A model generated the notes under the pieces. That model was not told where the DNA came from, made no database searches, and saw only the letters and a program-made list of their open reading frames with translations. A program made the translations under genes and the position numbers. DNA of 64,000 bases from Natronomonas halophila (lineage in GTDB: Archaea > Halobacteriota > Halobacteria > Halobacteriales > Haloarculaceae), in contig NZ_CP058334.1 in NCBI RefSeq assembly GCF_013391085.1, forward strand, positions 124,001 through 188,000, in the 5' to 3' direction. Below are positions 51,494 through 60,879 of this stretch, in pieces (the stretch's first letter is position 1; every line of letters begins with the position of its first letter).

Positions 51494-51505
51494 TTGGTAT
51501 ACCAA
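51494..51505. promoter_or_regulatory. 12-bp perfect palindrome TTGGTATACCAA
   Basis: A perfect palindrome about 39-50 bp upstream of the 40-residue gene, next to ATTAACG (minus strand), which could be its TATA box. It contains a TATA-like core itself. Candidate operator, or a symmetric promoter element. Confidence 0.4.
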
Positions 51506-51571
51506 CTACACGCCGGCATCGTGGCGGTTCGCGTACGACGGCACGGCGGATTCGAACGGCCCTTGCCCGCC

Positions 51572-52543
51572 TCAATCGTCGCCAGCGGCCCCGGAGCGGT
51601 CCGCACCCTCGATTTTCACCAGTTCCTCGACGGGCGGCAGTTCCGCGTCGGCGTCGGTGATGATTTCGATGCGGCGGGAGAGTTTCTCTTGGGCGTACTC
51701 GATGAGCGGCGCGGGGTCGGCGTCGGTATCGAACTCCGTCTGGACGGTGCCAGCCACAAGCGGCAGGAGGTCCGTCAGGGTACCCTGAACGATGGCGGGG
51801 TCGACGCCCTCCTCGGCGATGAGCTCTTGGACCTTCCGCATGCCGAAGCCGACGTGCCGCCCCTCGTCGCTGCGGATGCGGGTGATTCCTTCGATGAGGC
51901 CCTCCAAAACTACGTCTTCGGTGTCGTCGTCGTCCATCTCGCTCCACCCCTCGGGGCCGTCCTCGCCGAAGGTGGCCTGAAAGCCCCAGTAACCCGTCTG
52001 GGCCAGCACCGACTCGACGACCAGATGGTAATGACAGAACGCCTTCGCGCGGTTGGTCGGGGTGTCCTCCTCCAGCAGGCGGTGCATGGCGTCCTCGGTG
52101 CGGTCGAACAGTTCGACGTACTCCTCGGGGAAGTACCGCTGGTCGGTGGGGTTAGTGACCTCCCAACCCTTCGCCTCAGCGGCAGGATTGATGACGTTGC
52201 GCCAGTAGCGGTCGAAGAACTGGGTGTGTTTGGCCTCCTCGTAAATCTGGGAGGAGACGAACATCTGGTCGTTGATGTCCTCCAGCGTCAACATCAGTGG
52301 TGCGAGGTCCTCGGTGACCGCCTCCTCGCCCGCGCCGAACTTGGCGACCGACGCCCGGAAGGCCTCGAACTGCTCGAAGGACATATCGGAGTCGATAATC
52401 CGTTCGCGGTCCTGTTCCAGCAGTTCCTCGGGGATGTCCTCGTAGGGGTCCCAATGCCGATAGACGGCGTTGCGGAAGTAGCCACCCGAAAAGGACTCGG
52501 GGTCGATGCGCATCTCCCGGTCGGTGTCTCGTATCTGGGTCAT
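51572..52543 (-). CDS. R2-like ferritin-fold oxidase (R2lox or ribonucleotide reductase beta type)
   Basis: A 323-residue four-helix di-metal protein. Metal ligands by spacing are E78, E103 and H106 (EEAKH), E177, and E227 and H230 (DEGRH). Y172, five residues before E177, matches the position of the Tyr that forms the Tyr-Val cross-link in R2lox enzymes. The position matching the Val (E78+3) is Ala81 here. No large ribonucleotide reductase subunit is nearby. Annotation as NrdB is common for such proteins, but the all-Glu ligand set and Tyr position favour R2lox. Alignment is by eye. Confidence 0.8.
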   Translation of the reverse strand: MTQIRDTDREMRIDPESFSGGYFRNAVYRHWDPYEDIPEELLEQDRERIIDSDMSFEQFEAFRASVAKFGAGEEAVTEDLAPLMLTLEDINDQMFVSSQIYEEAKHTQFFDRYWRNVINPAAEAKGWEVTNPTDQRYFPEEYVELFDRTEDAMHRLLEEDTPTNRAKAFCHYHLVVESVLAQTGYWGFQATFGEDGPEGWSEMDDDDTEDVVLEGLIEGITRIRSDEGRHVGFGMRKVQELIAEEGVDPAIVQGTLTDLLPLVAGTVQTEFDTDADPAPLIEYAQEKLSRRIEIITDADAELPPVEELVKIEGADRSGAAGDD

Positions 52544-52596
52544 AGGACTATGGTAGGGATACCCACGCTTGTCAGTTCCGCCTTCTTTCGACGCCC

Positions 52597-52629
52597 TATT
52601 TATAAACTGGCTGCGCCCCATATTTAAGC
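52597..52629. promoter_or_regulatory. Divergent A/T-rich promoter elements
   Basis: TATTTATAAAC (52597-52607) and CATATTTAAGCC (52618-52629) lie between the R2-like gene (minus) and the degenerate MBL-like gene (plus). The second is centred about 27 bp before the ATG at 52652, a leaderless promoter. The first, read on the minus strand, may serve the R2-like gene with a leader. Confidence 0.5.
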
Positions 52630-52651
52630 CGCGCCGCTCCGAGGCGGTGAT

Positions 52652-53344
52652 ATGCCAGCGAAAGCGAGCGGCCTCGGGTCGCTCAACGTGGTCGACGACT
52701 TCGACGGCGGCTTCGGCTGGATTTCCCATCCCCACGAGACGATGGAGCGGACCAGCCACGCCCTTGCCGGCGACGACGGCGTGTGGGCTGTCGACCCCGT
52801 CGACGCCGAGGGTATCGACGCCCGCTTCGAGGAGTGGGGCGGCCTCACGGGTGTTGTCGTCCTCTACAGTTACCATCGCCGAGACGCCGCCGCCATCGCG
52901 ACCCGCCACGACGTGCCGGTCTATCTCCCCGAGGGGATGTCCGCGCTGTCGGCCGGCGATATCGCGGCCTCTGTCGAACGCTTCGAGGGGCGGCTTCCGG
53001 GAACCGACTATCAGCTTCGGCCGGTGACGAACCTGGGTCCCTGGCAGGAGTGGGCGCTCTGTGACGGCGAGACGCTCGTGGTTCCCGAATCGGTCGGCAC
53101 CGCCGACTACTTCACCGCTCCCGGCGAGCGCCTCGGCGTCTCCTTGATGCGCCGACCGCTTCCGCCGACAGCCCTCGATACCACCGACCCCGAGCGTATC
53201 CTCTGTGGCCACGGCGAGGGTGTCTTCGCCGACGCCTCGGGAGAACTCCAGCGAGCGCTCGCAGAGGCCAGACGGACAGCCCCCCGGATGTACGTGCGGC
53301 ACGCCCCGACGCTCGTCCGAAACCTCGTTGCGGCGACCCTGTGA
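52652..53344 (+). CDS. Probable degenerate MBL-fold protein
   Basis: A 230-residue protein that looks like a short MBL-fold domain without the metal motif. Where HxHxDH is expected, it reads VVVLYSYHRRDAAAIATRHDVPVYLP near residue 69-94, and the late strand ILCGHGEGVFAD near 189-200 resembles the conserved GHG-x-x-V of MBL enzymes. If so, it is not a zinc hydrolase. Ligand-binding or structural roles are possible. Identification is by pattern only. Confidence 0.6.
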   Translation: MPAKASGLGSLNVVDDFDGGFGWISHPHETMERTSHALAGDDGVWAVDPVDAEGIDARFEEWGGLTGVVVLYSYHRRDAAAIATRHDVPVYLPEGMSALSAGDIAASVERFEGRLPGTDYQLRPVTNLGPWQEWALCDGETLVVPESVGTADYFTAPGERLGVSLMRRPLPPTALDTTDPERILCGHGEGVFADASGELQRALAEARRTAPRMYVRHAPTLVRNLVAATL

Positions 53345-53438
53345 ATGCGGGCATGAGCCACGCTCACGCGTCGCGGGTGTGTACAAGCGGACGCAGGACA
53401 CAACAAACTACATACCGTCCCACCGGCTACGTTCGTCC

Positions 53439-54482
53439 ATGACCGAGGACGCCGAACATCGTCGCCTGGTAATCGCCGGGTCCGGCATCGCAGGGCTCTC
53501 CGCAGCCATCTACGCGGGCCGCTCGAACAACGAACCGCTCGTACTCGAAGGCCCCGAACCCGGCGGCCAGTTGACGCTGACGACCGACGTCGCCAACTAC
53601 CCCGGTTTCCCGGACGGCATCAACGGCACCGAACTCGTGAACAACATGAAAGAGCAGGCCGAGCAGTTCGGCGCCGAAATCGACCACGGCGTCATCGTCG
53701 ACGTCGAACCCGGCCAGCCCCACCGCATCGAACTCCGGGACGGCACCGTCTACACCGCCGACGCCTTCATCGCCGCCTCGGGCGCCTCCGCCCGCACGCT
53801 GGGTGTCCCCGGCGAGGACGAACTGATGGGCTACGGCGTCTCCACCTGTGCGACCTGTGACGGCGCCTTCTTCCGCGGCGAGGACATGCTCGTCGTCGGC
53901 GGCGGCGACGCCGCCTGCGAGGAGGCCGCCTTCCTCACCAAGTTCGCCGACACCGTCTACATCGTCCACCGCCGCGAGGAGTTCCGCGCCGAGGACTACT
54001 GGGTCGAACGCATCGAGGAACTCGAAGCCGAGGGCGACGTGGAAATCCTCACGAACACCGAACTCCTCGAAATTCACGGCAGCGAGGCCGAGGGCATCGA
54101 GGGCGTCACCCTCGCCAGCAACCCCACCGGTTACCCGAAGGACAACCTCGACGACCCCGAAACCGAGGAGTACGACATGGACGTCGGCGCCGTCTTCATG
54201 GCCATCGGCCACACGCCCAATACCGACTACCTAGAGGGCACCGACGTCGACCTCGACGAAACGGGCTACATCAATACCGAGGGCGGTTCCGGCGGCGGCC
54301 AGACCCGCACCGGCGTCCCCGGCATCTTCGGCGCCGGCGACGTCGTCGACCACCACTACCAGCAGGCCGCGACTGCCGGCGGCATGGGCGTCAAGGCCGC
54401 GCTGGACGCCGACGATTACCTCGAAGACCTCGAACGGGCCGAGGGCGCCACCGCCGACGCGGCGACTGCTGACGACGACTAA
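53439..54482 (+). CDS. trxB: Thioredoxin-disulfide reductase-type flavoprotein
   Basis: A 347-residue FAD/NAD(P) reductase. FAD is bound by VIAGSGIAGLSAAIYAGR near residue 11-28, the redox pair is CATC (C137, C140) and the pyridine-nucleotide loop is VVGGGDAACEEAAFL near 153. The second FAD motif is GIFGAGDV near 295. The C-terminus is extended by an acidic tail (EGATADAATADDD). In haloarchaea such reductases keep thioredoxins reduced. The ATG at 53439 lies 28 bp after ACTACATACC, so the longer frame from 53205 is rejected. Confidence 0.93.
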   Translation: MTEDAEHRRLVIAGSGIAGLSAAIYAGRSNNEPLVLEGPEPGGQLTLTTDVANYPGFPDGINGTELVNNMKEQAEQFGAEIDHGVIVDVEPGQPHRIELRDGTVYTADAFIAASGASARTLGVPGEDELMGYGVSTCATCDGAFFRGEDMLVVGGGDAACEEAAFLTKFADTVYIVHRREEFRAEDYWVERIEELEAEGDVEILTNTELLEIHGSEAEGIEGVTLASNPTGYPKDNLDDPETEEYDMDVGAVFMAIGHTPNTDYLEGTDVDLDETGYINTEGGSGGGQTRTGVPGIFGAGDVVDHHYQQAATAGGMGVKAALDADDYLEDLERAEGATADAATADDD

Positions 54483-54573
54483 CCGGACAGTTTCTCCTTT
54501 GGCGAGATAGGCCTGCAACAGCCACTAGACGCCGGAAAAGAGTTTTTGTATCTGAGTGCCGATTTCGCTCACC

Positions 54574-55110
54574 ATGATGCCGTCTCCGTCCCGCCGTCGA
54601 ATCCTCCAGACCAGCGCTGCCGGGGCCAGTTCGCTCCTGCTTCCGGGATGCAGTTCGTTCACCGAAGACCCGCAGTTCCGGAGTGGCTACACCCCGTCTC
54701 GACTTACGGAGCCGGTCGTGGAGGGAGGCCCCTCCCTCGATGAGGGGCCGACGCTGTTCGCTGCGGTTCTGACGAGCGAATCCGACGAAGCCGAACGGCT
54801 GGTAGCGGACCGGCTCCAGAGCCCGGAACGAGGTGAGTGGGTCGATATCGACTACGATACGTTCTTCGTCGCCGTCTTCATCTCACGAGTCGAGATTCCG
54901 CGACCGTCGTACGAATGCCCACTCAGCCGGCTCGAAGACGGCACCTTCGAGTTCCACCTCGGCTTCGATTCACGGCCCTCGATTGCGTCGGAGGAACTGT
55001 ACACACGGCTCGAAAAGTGGGAACTGAACGGACACGACACCCCGACACAGGCCGCTGTTCGAGTGACCTACGAGGACGGACCGTCCGAACACGACTGTCT
55101 CGAGGCGTAA
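54574..55110 (+). CDS. Tat lipoprotein of unknown function
   Basis: A 178-residue surface lipoprotein. PSRRRILQTSAAGASSLLLPGC combines a Tat signal and a lipobox with the lipidated Cys near residue 26. The mature part is a small alpha/beta protein (TLFAAVLTSESDEAERLVAD, FFVAVFISRVEIP, QAAVRVTYEDG) with two Cys that could pair (CPLS and HDC). The ATG at 54574 is chosen: TTTTTGTATC is 27 bp upstream. No family recognised. Confidence 0.72.
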   Translation: MMPSPSRRRILQTSAAGASSLLLPGCSSFTEDPQFRSGYTPSRLTEPVVEGGPSLDEGPTLFAAVLTSESDEAERLVADRLQSPERGEWVDIDYDTFFVAVFISRVEIPRPSYECPLSRLEDGTFEFHLGFDSRPSIASEELYTRLEKWELNGHDTPTQAAVRVTYEDGPSEHDCLEA

Positions 55111-55234
55111 CTCGGCAGCAGACGCTTCCCCGAGTCCCAGCGTCGAACGTCGCCGCCCACCAACGTCGAACCGAACGGGCAAGACGCGTACATTCGACCG
55201 GAAACCCCTTTTATCGCGGAAGTGAATCGAAGGT

Positions 55235-55519
55235 ATGGCAGACGATACTGTTACCCTGCACATCGAGGGCCCGAATAACGAAGACGACGTGACGCTCCCC
55301 GAGGAGATGCTGGACCTGATGCGAGAGGCCGACGAGTCCGACGCCGAAATCGTCGGCGACCTCGCGCTGTTCTCCTGTGCCCAGCGAATCCACGCGACGG
55401 TCCACCACGCCGAGGGCGGCGACACCGAGGAGTACAAGGAAATCGAGGAGCAGACGATGGACCTCTTCGAGGAGCGCTTCGGCGCCTCCTACGCGGAACT
55501 GACCGGCCACCAGCACTAA
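55235..55519 (+). CDS. Conserved-looking small acidic protein
   Basis: A 94-residue acidic, mainly helical protein: NNEDDVTLPEEMLDLMREADESDAEIVGDLALFSCAQRIHATVHHAEGG, then a helix (EEYKEIEEQTMDLFEERFG). No metal motif; the H-x3-HH cluster might bind a metal but is not a known site. CTTTTATCG is 24 bp before the ATG, so the message is likely leaderless. Unknown function. Confidence 0.7.
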   Translation: MADDTVTLHIEGPNNEDDVTLPEEMLDLMREADESDAEIVGDLALFSCAQRIHATVHHAEGGDTEEYKEIEEQTMDLFEERFGASYAELTGHQH

Positions 55520-55554
55520 CGCGGCCGCTCACACCCTTTTATTTAAATAGCCGC

Positions 55555-56214
55555 TTAGCCGACGGTCCACCGAAGGACGACGCCGTCGTCCATACGCTCG
55601 ACGCCGTCCAGTTCGAGGGCCGGGAAGTCAGCGACGAAGCCCTCGCCGTCAGCGAGTGTCGGCGCCTCGCGGCCACCGATAATCATGCCGCCGACGTAGA
55701 CCGATAGCTCGTCGACCAGTCCGGCCTCGAACAGCGAGAAGATGAGTTCGCCGCCGCCCTCAACCATGATGCGGTCGAGTCCCTCGGCTTCCAGCGCCGC
55801 GAAGGCCGCATCGAGGTCGACGCGTTCGGCGCCAGCGACGATTAGGGAGGCGCCGGCCTCGTCCAGCGCCTCGCGGCGGTCGATACCTGCAGCCTCGCTG
55901 GTCAGGATGTACGTCTCGGGGTCGCCAGCCAGAATATCGGCATCCGCTGGCGTCCGACAGCGGGAATCGGCGACGATGCGGGCCGGCGGGGCCGCCTCGG
56001 GGCTTCGGACGGCAGCGCGGTGGGCCTCGTCGTAGCGCACCAGCGATGGGTCGTCAGCCAGCACCGTTCCGACACCGACCATGACGCCGTCGGATTCCGC
56101 TCGCAGGCGGTCGACGCGGGCGAAATCCTCGTCGCCACTTATTTTGATCTGCTCGCGCCGCCGCGAGGAGAGTTTCCCGTCAGCGCTGACGGCGGCGTTG
56201 ACCAGTACGTGCAT
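55555..56214 (-). CDS. 2,5-diamino-6-ribosylaminopyrimidinone 5'-phosphate reductase (archaeal riboflavin pathway)
   Basis: A 219-residue RibD-C/dihydrofolate-reductase-fold enzyme that reduces the ribosyl side chain of the riboflavin precursor using NADPH. The start HVLVNAAVSADGKLSSR, the segment VMVGVGTVLADDPSLVR near 45, ARIVADSRCRTP near 83 and the GGGELIFSLFEAGLVDELSVYV loop near 160 are typical. The frame continues upstream (to 56241), but the ATG at 56214 fits the family. It heads away from the DUF-type gene at 55235, converging 35 bp apart. Confidence 0.88.
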   Translation of the reverse strand: MHVLVNAAVSADGKLSSRRREQIKISGDEDFARVDRLRAESDGVMVGVGTVLADDPSLVRYDEAHRAAVRSPEAAPPARIVADSRCRTPADADILAGDPETYILTSEAAGIDRREALDEAGASLIVAGAERVDLDAAFAALEAEGLDRIMVEGGGELIFSLFEAGLVDELSVYVGGMIIGGREAPTLADGEGFVADFPALELDGVERMDDGVVLRWTVG

Positions 56215-56256
56215 ACGGCAGGGTGGGAGGGCCGCCGGCAAAACCGTTGGTCTTCG

Positions 56257-56898
56257 TCAGCGGAGGCGGGCCGCGAAGAACGTCCAGTCGTCGTCCGCGT
56301 CCTCGGCGGATGTCCCGTCGTCCTCCAGCGTCTCCGGAACGCCCCAGCTATCGGTTATCTCGAAGCCGGCATCGTGCAACTGTTCGCGCGTCGCCTCGGC
56401 ACCAGCGATTTCCCACTCCATTTCGACGCCGCTGTCCAGCCAGTCGGGGTTCTCGCCGGCCCAGTGTTCGGTGCCCTCACAGACGAGAACGCGGCCGCCG
56501 GGGCGGAGCACCCGGGCGAACTCGTCGATAACCGTCCGGTGGTCGTCCATCGGGACGTGAATCAGCGACCAGTAGGCGACGACGGCGTCGAACGTCCCCG
56601 TTGCGAACGGCAAGGCTGTCATATCACCACGCACGAGCGCCGCTTCAGGGGCGTTCTCGGCCGCGAGTCGGAGTTGCTCGCCTGAAAAATCGAGGCCGAC
56701 TGCCGACGCCTCATCAGTCAGGTGAGAGAGGACCGGCCGCCCGGGGCCGCACCCGGCGTCCAGAATTCGGGCCGACTCCGGAACCGCTTCGAGAAACGCC
56801 GACAGGGCGTCCATTCCCTGTCCCTCGCCGGAGCGATGGGCGGCATAGGCGTCCCCCAACTCGTCGTATCCCTGCCGGACGGCGTCTTTCTCGACCAT
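56257..56898 (-). CDS. Class I SAM-dependent methyltransferase
   Basis: A 213-residue methyltransferase of the methyltransferase-11/25 type. The SAM-binding loop is ILDAGCGPGRPVLSHL near residue 44-59, followed by GLDFSGEQLRLA and the post-motif YWSLIHVPMDDHRTVIDEFARVLRPGGRVLV near 105-140. The target is unknown. Family-like sequence begins at the ATG at 56898; a longer open frame overlaps the preceding rhodanese-MBL gene. It lies 42 bp upstream of the reductase gene on the same strand. Confidence 0.88.
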   Translation of the reverse strand: MVEKDAVRQGYDELGDAYAAHRSGEGQGMDALSAFLEAVPESARILDAGCGPGRPVLSHLTDEASAVGLDFSGEQLRLAAENAPEAALVRGDMTALPFATGTFDAVVAYWSLIHVPMDDHRTVIDEFARVLRPGGRVLVCEGTEHWAGENPDWLDSGVEMEWEIAGAEATREQLHDAGFEITDSWGVPETLEDDGTSAEDADDDWTFFAARLR

Positions 56899-56942
56899 AG
56901 CGGAAGACTGGCCGGGGGGTTTGAGTGTTTTCCGGAGGCGTG

Positions 56943-58100
56943 CTACTCCGCGGCACAGCGGTTCGGCCCGAGTTCCAGTTCGATGGCTTCCTCGTCGTCT
57001 TCGGGGGCGTCCTGCCCGCGGTTGATGGCGATAACCTGCTCGTAGTTCGGCGGCTTTTCCGGAACGGAGTCGGTGATGTGGGCGACGAACGACTCGCGGT
57101 CCCTGTCGAGCAACGCGAGGTTGGTCCGGAGGTGGCGAACCGTGGTCGACACCTCGCTGCCGGGGTCGAACGCATCGGAGGCCGGGTCGGCGTGGCCCGG
57201 AAGGACGGCGACGGAATCGGGTTCGGCCAGCAGGGTCCCGTGGAGTGAGTCGTAGAGCATCTCGGCGCCCGCCGCGGCGTCGGCGTCGCCGAACTGCAAC
57301 TCGGTACGGCCGACGCTGTCGACGAAAACGGTGTCGCCGGTCAGCACCGCCTCGTCGCCGACGAGATAGCTCGCCATGCCGGAGGTGTGGCCGGGCGTAA
57401 AGAGGGCCTTGAGGTCGATATCGCCGACGCTGACGACGTCGTTGCGAGCGAGGGGTTCGTACTCGAAGGCCACGTCGCGTTCGGCGACGCGTTCGCCGAG
57501 GTGGTACGGAACGTCGAGTTCGTCGGCCAGTTTGCGGCCGCCGCTGATGTGGTCGGCGTGGATATGGGTATCGAGGACGCGTTCGATATCCCACTCACGT
57601 TCCTCGGCCACTTCCCGGTACTTCTCGGTGTGTCGGGACACGTCGATGGCCGCAGCAGCGCCGGTTTCGGGGTCGGCGACGAGATAGCCGAGACAGCCCT
57701 TGGCGCGGCGCTGCATCTGGACGATGGTCGCATCGCCAGCCGTTTCGACGTCGACCGCGCCGTAGACGGCGCTCCAGGCCCGCATCCCGCCCTCGACGTG
57801 GCGGACGTCCTCGTAGCCGGCCGTGACCAGTTCCTCGGCGAGGTGTTCGGAGGTGATTCCCTTCGCGCAGATGACGACGACGGAGTCGTCACGTTCGAGG
57901 CCGGTCTTCGATTGAAAGAGGTCGACGTCGAGGTCCGCGCCGGGTTTGAAGCCGCAGCGTTCGGCCGCAGGAATGTGCCAGCCCTCGAAATCCGCCTCGG
58001 GCCGCGTATCGAGGAGCGCGAATCCCCGGTCGCCGTCGAGGAGTTCCTTCAGCCGCTCGGCCGATATCTCCCCGGGCGCGCGCTCGGCTGTTCGTGTCAT
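56943..58100 (-). CDS. Rhodanese-MBL fusion, persulfide dioxygenase-like
   Basis: A 385-residue sulfur enzyme. The N-terminal rhodanese domain (about 1-110) has the active Cys C78 in VVICAKG. The MBL domain (about 120-330) has THIHADHISGG near 184, FTPGHTSGMASY and LTGDTVFVDSVGRTEL, all typical of ETHE1-type persulfide dioxygenases. The C-terminus is an extended segment. In several bacterial fusions (for example CstB) the rhodanese part follows the MBL part, so the order here is reversed. A role in sulfide or persulfide oxidation is inferred. Confidence 0.88.
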   Translation of the reverse strand: MTRTAERAPGEISAERLKELLDGDRGFALLDTRPEADFEGWHIPAAERCGFKPGADLDVDLFQSKTGLERDDSVVVICAKGITSEHLAEELVTAGYEDVRHVEGGMRAWSAVYGAVDVETAGDATIVQMQRRAKGCLGYLVADPETGAAAAIDVSRHTEKYREVAEEREWDIERVLDTHIHADHISGGRKLADELDVPYHLGERVAERDVAFEYEPLARNDVVSVGDIDLKALFTPGHTSGMASYLVGDEAVLTGDTVFVDSVGRTELQFGDADAAAGAEMLYDSLHGTLLAEPDSVAVLPGHADPASDAFDPGSEVSTTVRHLRTNLALLDRDRESFVAHITDSVPEKPPNYEQVIAINRGQDAPEDDEEAIELELGPNRCAAE

Positions 58101-58161
58101 AGCGTGGTATTCGGTGCCAAATGTGGTAAAACTGCGGCCCGACCCCGAGGTTCCGTCGGCG

Positions 58162-60759
58162 TCAGTCCAGCAGGCCCCGGAAGGGCCGCAGCGGCAGCGG
58201 GACGTAATCGCGGTCGGGTTCGTAGCGGGCGAACGCGAGGCTGTTGGACATCACGGAGACGCTGGAAGCCGACATCGCCGCGCCAGCCAAGGCGGGGTTC
58301 AGCAGGCCCAGCGAGGCGATGGGAATGAGCGCGACGTTGTAGGCGAAGGCCCAGAAGAGGTTCTGCCAGACCTTCGCGATGGTCGCCTCCGAGATTCGCA
58401 GGGCCTTCAGCACGTCGGCGGGGTCCGAGCGCATCAGCGTCACGTCGGCGGATTCGATGGCGACGTCGGTCCCGGAGCCGATGGCGACGCCGATGTGGGC
58501 CGCCGTGAGCGCGGGCGCGTCGTTGACGCCGTCACCGACCATCATCGCGTTGGTCCCGTCGCCCTGAATGTCGTCGATGACGTCGGCCTTCTCGTCGGGC
58601 AGGACCTCGGCACGGACGTTGTCGGCGGGGATGTCGAGTTCCTCGCCGACCGCGGTGGCCGTCCGGTCGTTGTCGCCGGTGAGCATGTAGATTTCGTAGC
58701 CGCGGTCGGTCAGTTCCACGACCGTCCGTCGGGCGCTCTCGCGAACGGTGTCGGCCGTCGCGACGACGCCGATGACCTCGCCGTCGAGGGCGACGGCCAT
58801 CGCGGTCTTGCCCTCCTTCTCGAGGCGTTCGAGCGTCTCGTCGACCGCGGCGGTGTCGATGCCGTGCTCCGAGAGCAGGGTTCGGTTGCCGACCAGCACC
58901 TCGCCGTGGTCGGTGGTCGCCGTCACGCCCTGACCGGGCACGTTCTCGAACTCGTGGGTCTCGCCGAGGTCGATGCCGCGGTCCTCGGCGCCCTCGACGA
59001 TGGCCTCGCCGAGGGGGTGTTCGGAGCCGGATTCGGCGGTCGCGGCGACGTCGAGGACGAACGACTCGTCCTTCGCCTGGCGTTCGACGGCCGCGCCGCC
59101 GTCCGGTGCCGCCTCGCCATCGACGCCGCCGTCGGGGACCGCACCGCCGACGACTTCGACGTCCGTCAACTGCATCTCGCCTTCGGTCAGCGTGCCGGTC
59201 TTGTCGAAGACGATGGCCTCGACGTCGCGGACGCGTTCGAGGATGTCGCCGCCCTTGAACAGGACGCCGTTCTTAGCGGCGATGGTCGAGCCCACCATCG
59301 TCGCCGCGGGCGTCGCAAGCCCGAGCGCGCAGGGACAGGCCACCAGCACCGCCGACGCGAAGACGATGACCGAGAACTCGAAGACGGGGACGCCACCGAT
59401 GACGGGGCCGCCGCCGACGGGGGCCCACAGCGGCAGGGCGGTCGCAAGGCTGTATAGCTGGTCGGGGAAGAGGAACCAGAGGATGCCCCAGAGAATCGCG
59501 TTCGCGAGGACGGCGCTAACGAAGTAGGCCGAAACCACGTCGACCAGCCGCTGGATGTCGGGCTGGCGGGACTGGGCCTCCTTGACACGGCGAACGATTT
59601 GCTGGAGGGCGGTGTCCTCGCCGACCTGCGTGGCCTCGACCACGAGAACGCCGTTCTCGTTGACCGTCGACCCCGCGACCTCGTCGCCGGGGCTCTTCTC
59701 GACGGGGACGGACTCGCCGGTCAGCATCGACTCGTCGACCGCAGAATCGCCCTCGACGACCACGCCGTCCGTGGGGATGCGCTCGCCGGGGCGGACCTTC
59801 ATCCGGTCGCCGACCTCGACTTCGGAGACCGGGACGGTGACCTCCTCACCGTCTCTGATGACGGTCGCCTCGTCGGCTTCCATCCGGAGGAGTTCGCGCA
59901 GGGCGTCGGAGGCCTGTGCCTTCGAGCGGGCCTCCAGCCAGTTGCCGAGCGTGATGAACCACAGGATGAACGCGACGGCCTCGAAGTAGAGCCCACCCGG
60001 GATATCGAGCAGGAGGACGGCCACGCTGAACGTGTAGCCGGCGGTGGTGCCGACCGCGACCAGCGTGTCCATGTTGGCGGTTCGGTTCTTCGCGGCCTTG
60101 TAGGCGCCAACGAGGAACTCCTTGCCGAGCGTCGCCATCAGCAGGGTCGCGATGGCGAACTCTATCCAGCCGAACGGGACGCCGAGCAGGGATTCGGGCG
60201 CCGACAGCGGCGTCACCATCGTCGCCATCAGGTAGATGAACGGCGCGGTCAGAACCCCGCCACCGATAACGAGTCGGCGCTGTTTGCGGAGTTCGCGCTC
60301 GGCAGGGGATTCGCCGTCCTCGGCGTCTGCGTCACCTTCGGTCTCACGAACGGCCTCGTAGCCCGAGTCGTCGATGGCGTCGTAGGTCGCTTCGATGGAG
60401 AACTCCTCGGGGTTGTATTCGACGGTCGCCTCGTCGGTCGCGTAGTTGACGTCGGCACGCACCACACCCGGAACGTCGTCGAGGGCGCCCTCGACGGTCT
60501 CCGAGCAGTTCGTACAGTGCATCCCGACGATTTCGATGGTCCGGGTTTCGGCGTGGGGTTCGTAGCCCGCCGACTCGATGGCGTCGTAAATCTCGCTAAG
60601 TGACGCCGACTCGGGGTCGTATTCGACGGTTCCCTCGTCGGTCGCGTAGTTGACCGACACCTCATCGACGCCATCGAGGGATTCGACCGCCTCGGTGACC
60701 GTCTCCGAGCAGGTCGAACAGGACATCCCGCCGATGGTCAGTCGTTCCCGTCTGGTCAT
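58162..60759 (-). CDS. copA: Copper-translocating P1B-type ATPase CopA
   Basis: An 865-residue heavy-metal pump that exports copper across the membrane. Two N-terminal HMA domains bind metal: GMSCSTC (C14, C17) and GMHCTNC (near 83). The transmembrane metal site is [10 protein letters not shown], the TGES phosphatase motif and DKTGTLTEG phosphorylation site follow, then HPLGEA and [10 protein letters not shown]. The ATG at 60759 is chosen because the CATTTTAAGGG box about 45 bp upstream is too close to the alternative ATG at 60786. The Lrp-TRASH regulator sits 120 bp upstream on the same strand. Confidence 0.95.
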   Translation of the reverse strand: MTRRERLTIGGMSCSTCSETVTEAVESLDGVDEVSVNYATDEGTVEYDPESASLSEIYDAIESAGYEPHAETRTIEIVGMHCTNCSETVEGALDDVPGVVRADVNYATDEATVEYNPEEFSIEATYDAIDDSGYEAVRETEGDADAEDGESPAERELRKQRRLVIGGGVLTAPFIYLMATMVTPLSAPESLLGVPFGWIEFAIATLLMATLGKEFLVGAYKAAKNRTANMDTLVAVGTTAGYTFSVAVLLLDIPGGLYFEAVAFILWFITLGNWLEARSKAQASDALRELLRMEADEATVIRDGEEVTVPVSEVEVGDRMKVRPGERIPTDGVVVEGDSAVDESMLTGESVPVEKSPGDEVAGSTVNENGVLVVEATQVGEDTALQQIVRRVKEAQSRQPDIQRLVDVVSAYFVSAVLANAILWGILWFLFPDQLYSLATALPLWAPVGGGPVIGGVPVFEFSVIVFASAVLVACPCALGLATPAATMVGSTIAAKNGVLFKGGDILERVRDVEAIVFDKTGTLTEGEMQLTDVEVVGGAVPDGGVDGEAAPDGGAAVERQAKDESFVLDVAATAESGSEHPLGEAIVEGAEDRGIDLGETHEFENVPGQGVTATTDHGEVLVGNRTLLSEHGIDTAAVDETLERLEKEGKTAMAVALDGEVIGVVATADTVRESARRTVVELTDRGYEIYMLTGDNDRTATAVGEELDIPADNVRAEVLPDEKADVIDDIQGDGTNAMMVGDGVNDAPALTAAHIGVAIGSGTDVAIESADVTLMRSDPADVLKALRISEATIAKVWQNLFWAFAYNVALIPIASLGLLNPALAGAAMSASSVSVMSNSLAFARYEPDRDYVPLPLRPFRGLLD

Positions 60760-60879
60760 ATCTATACGTAGGGGTCCCGTATTCATGCGCTTTGTCCCTT
60801 AAAATGTGGCGCTCAGGCACACGCTCACCTTGACTTCGAAAGTAAATCTGGGAAAAGGGCTTGATACAAAAGGAAAACT

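Noticed and set aside
57946-59457. Long frame opposite copA
   Set aside because: Antisense of a conserved P-type ATPase; no motif.
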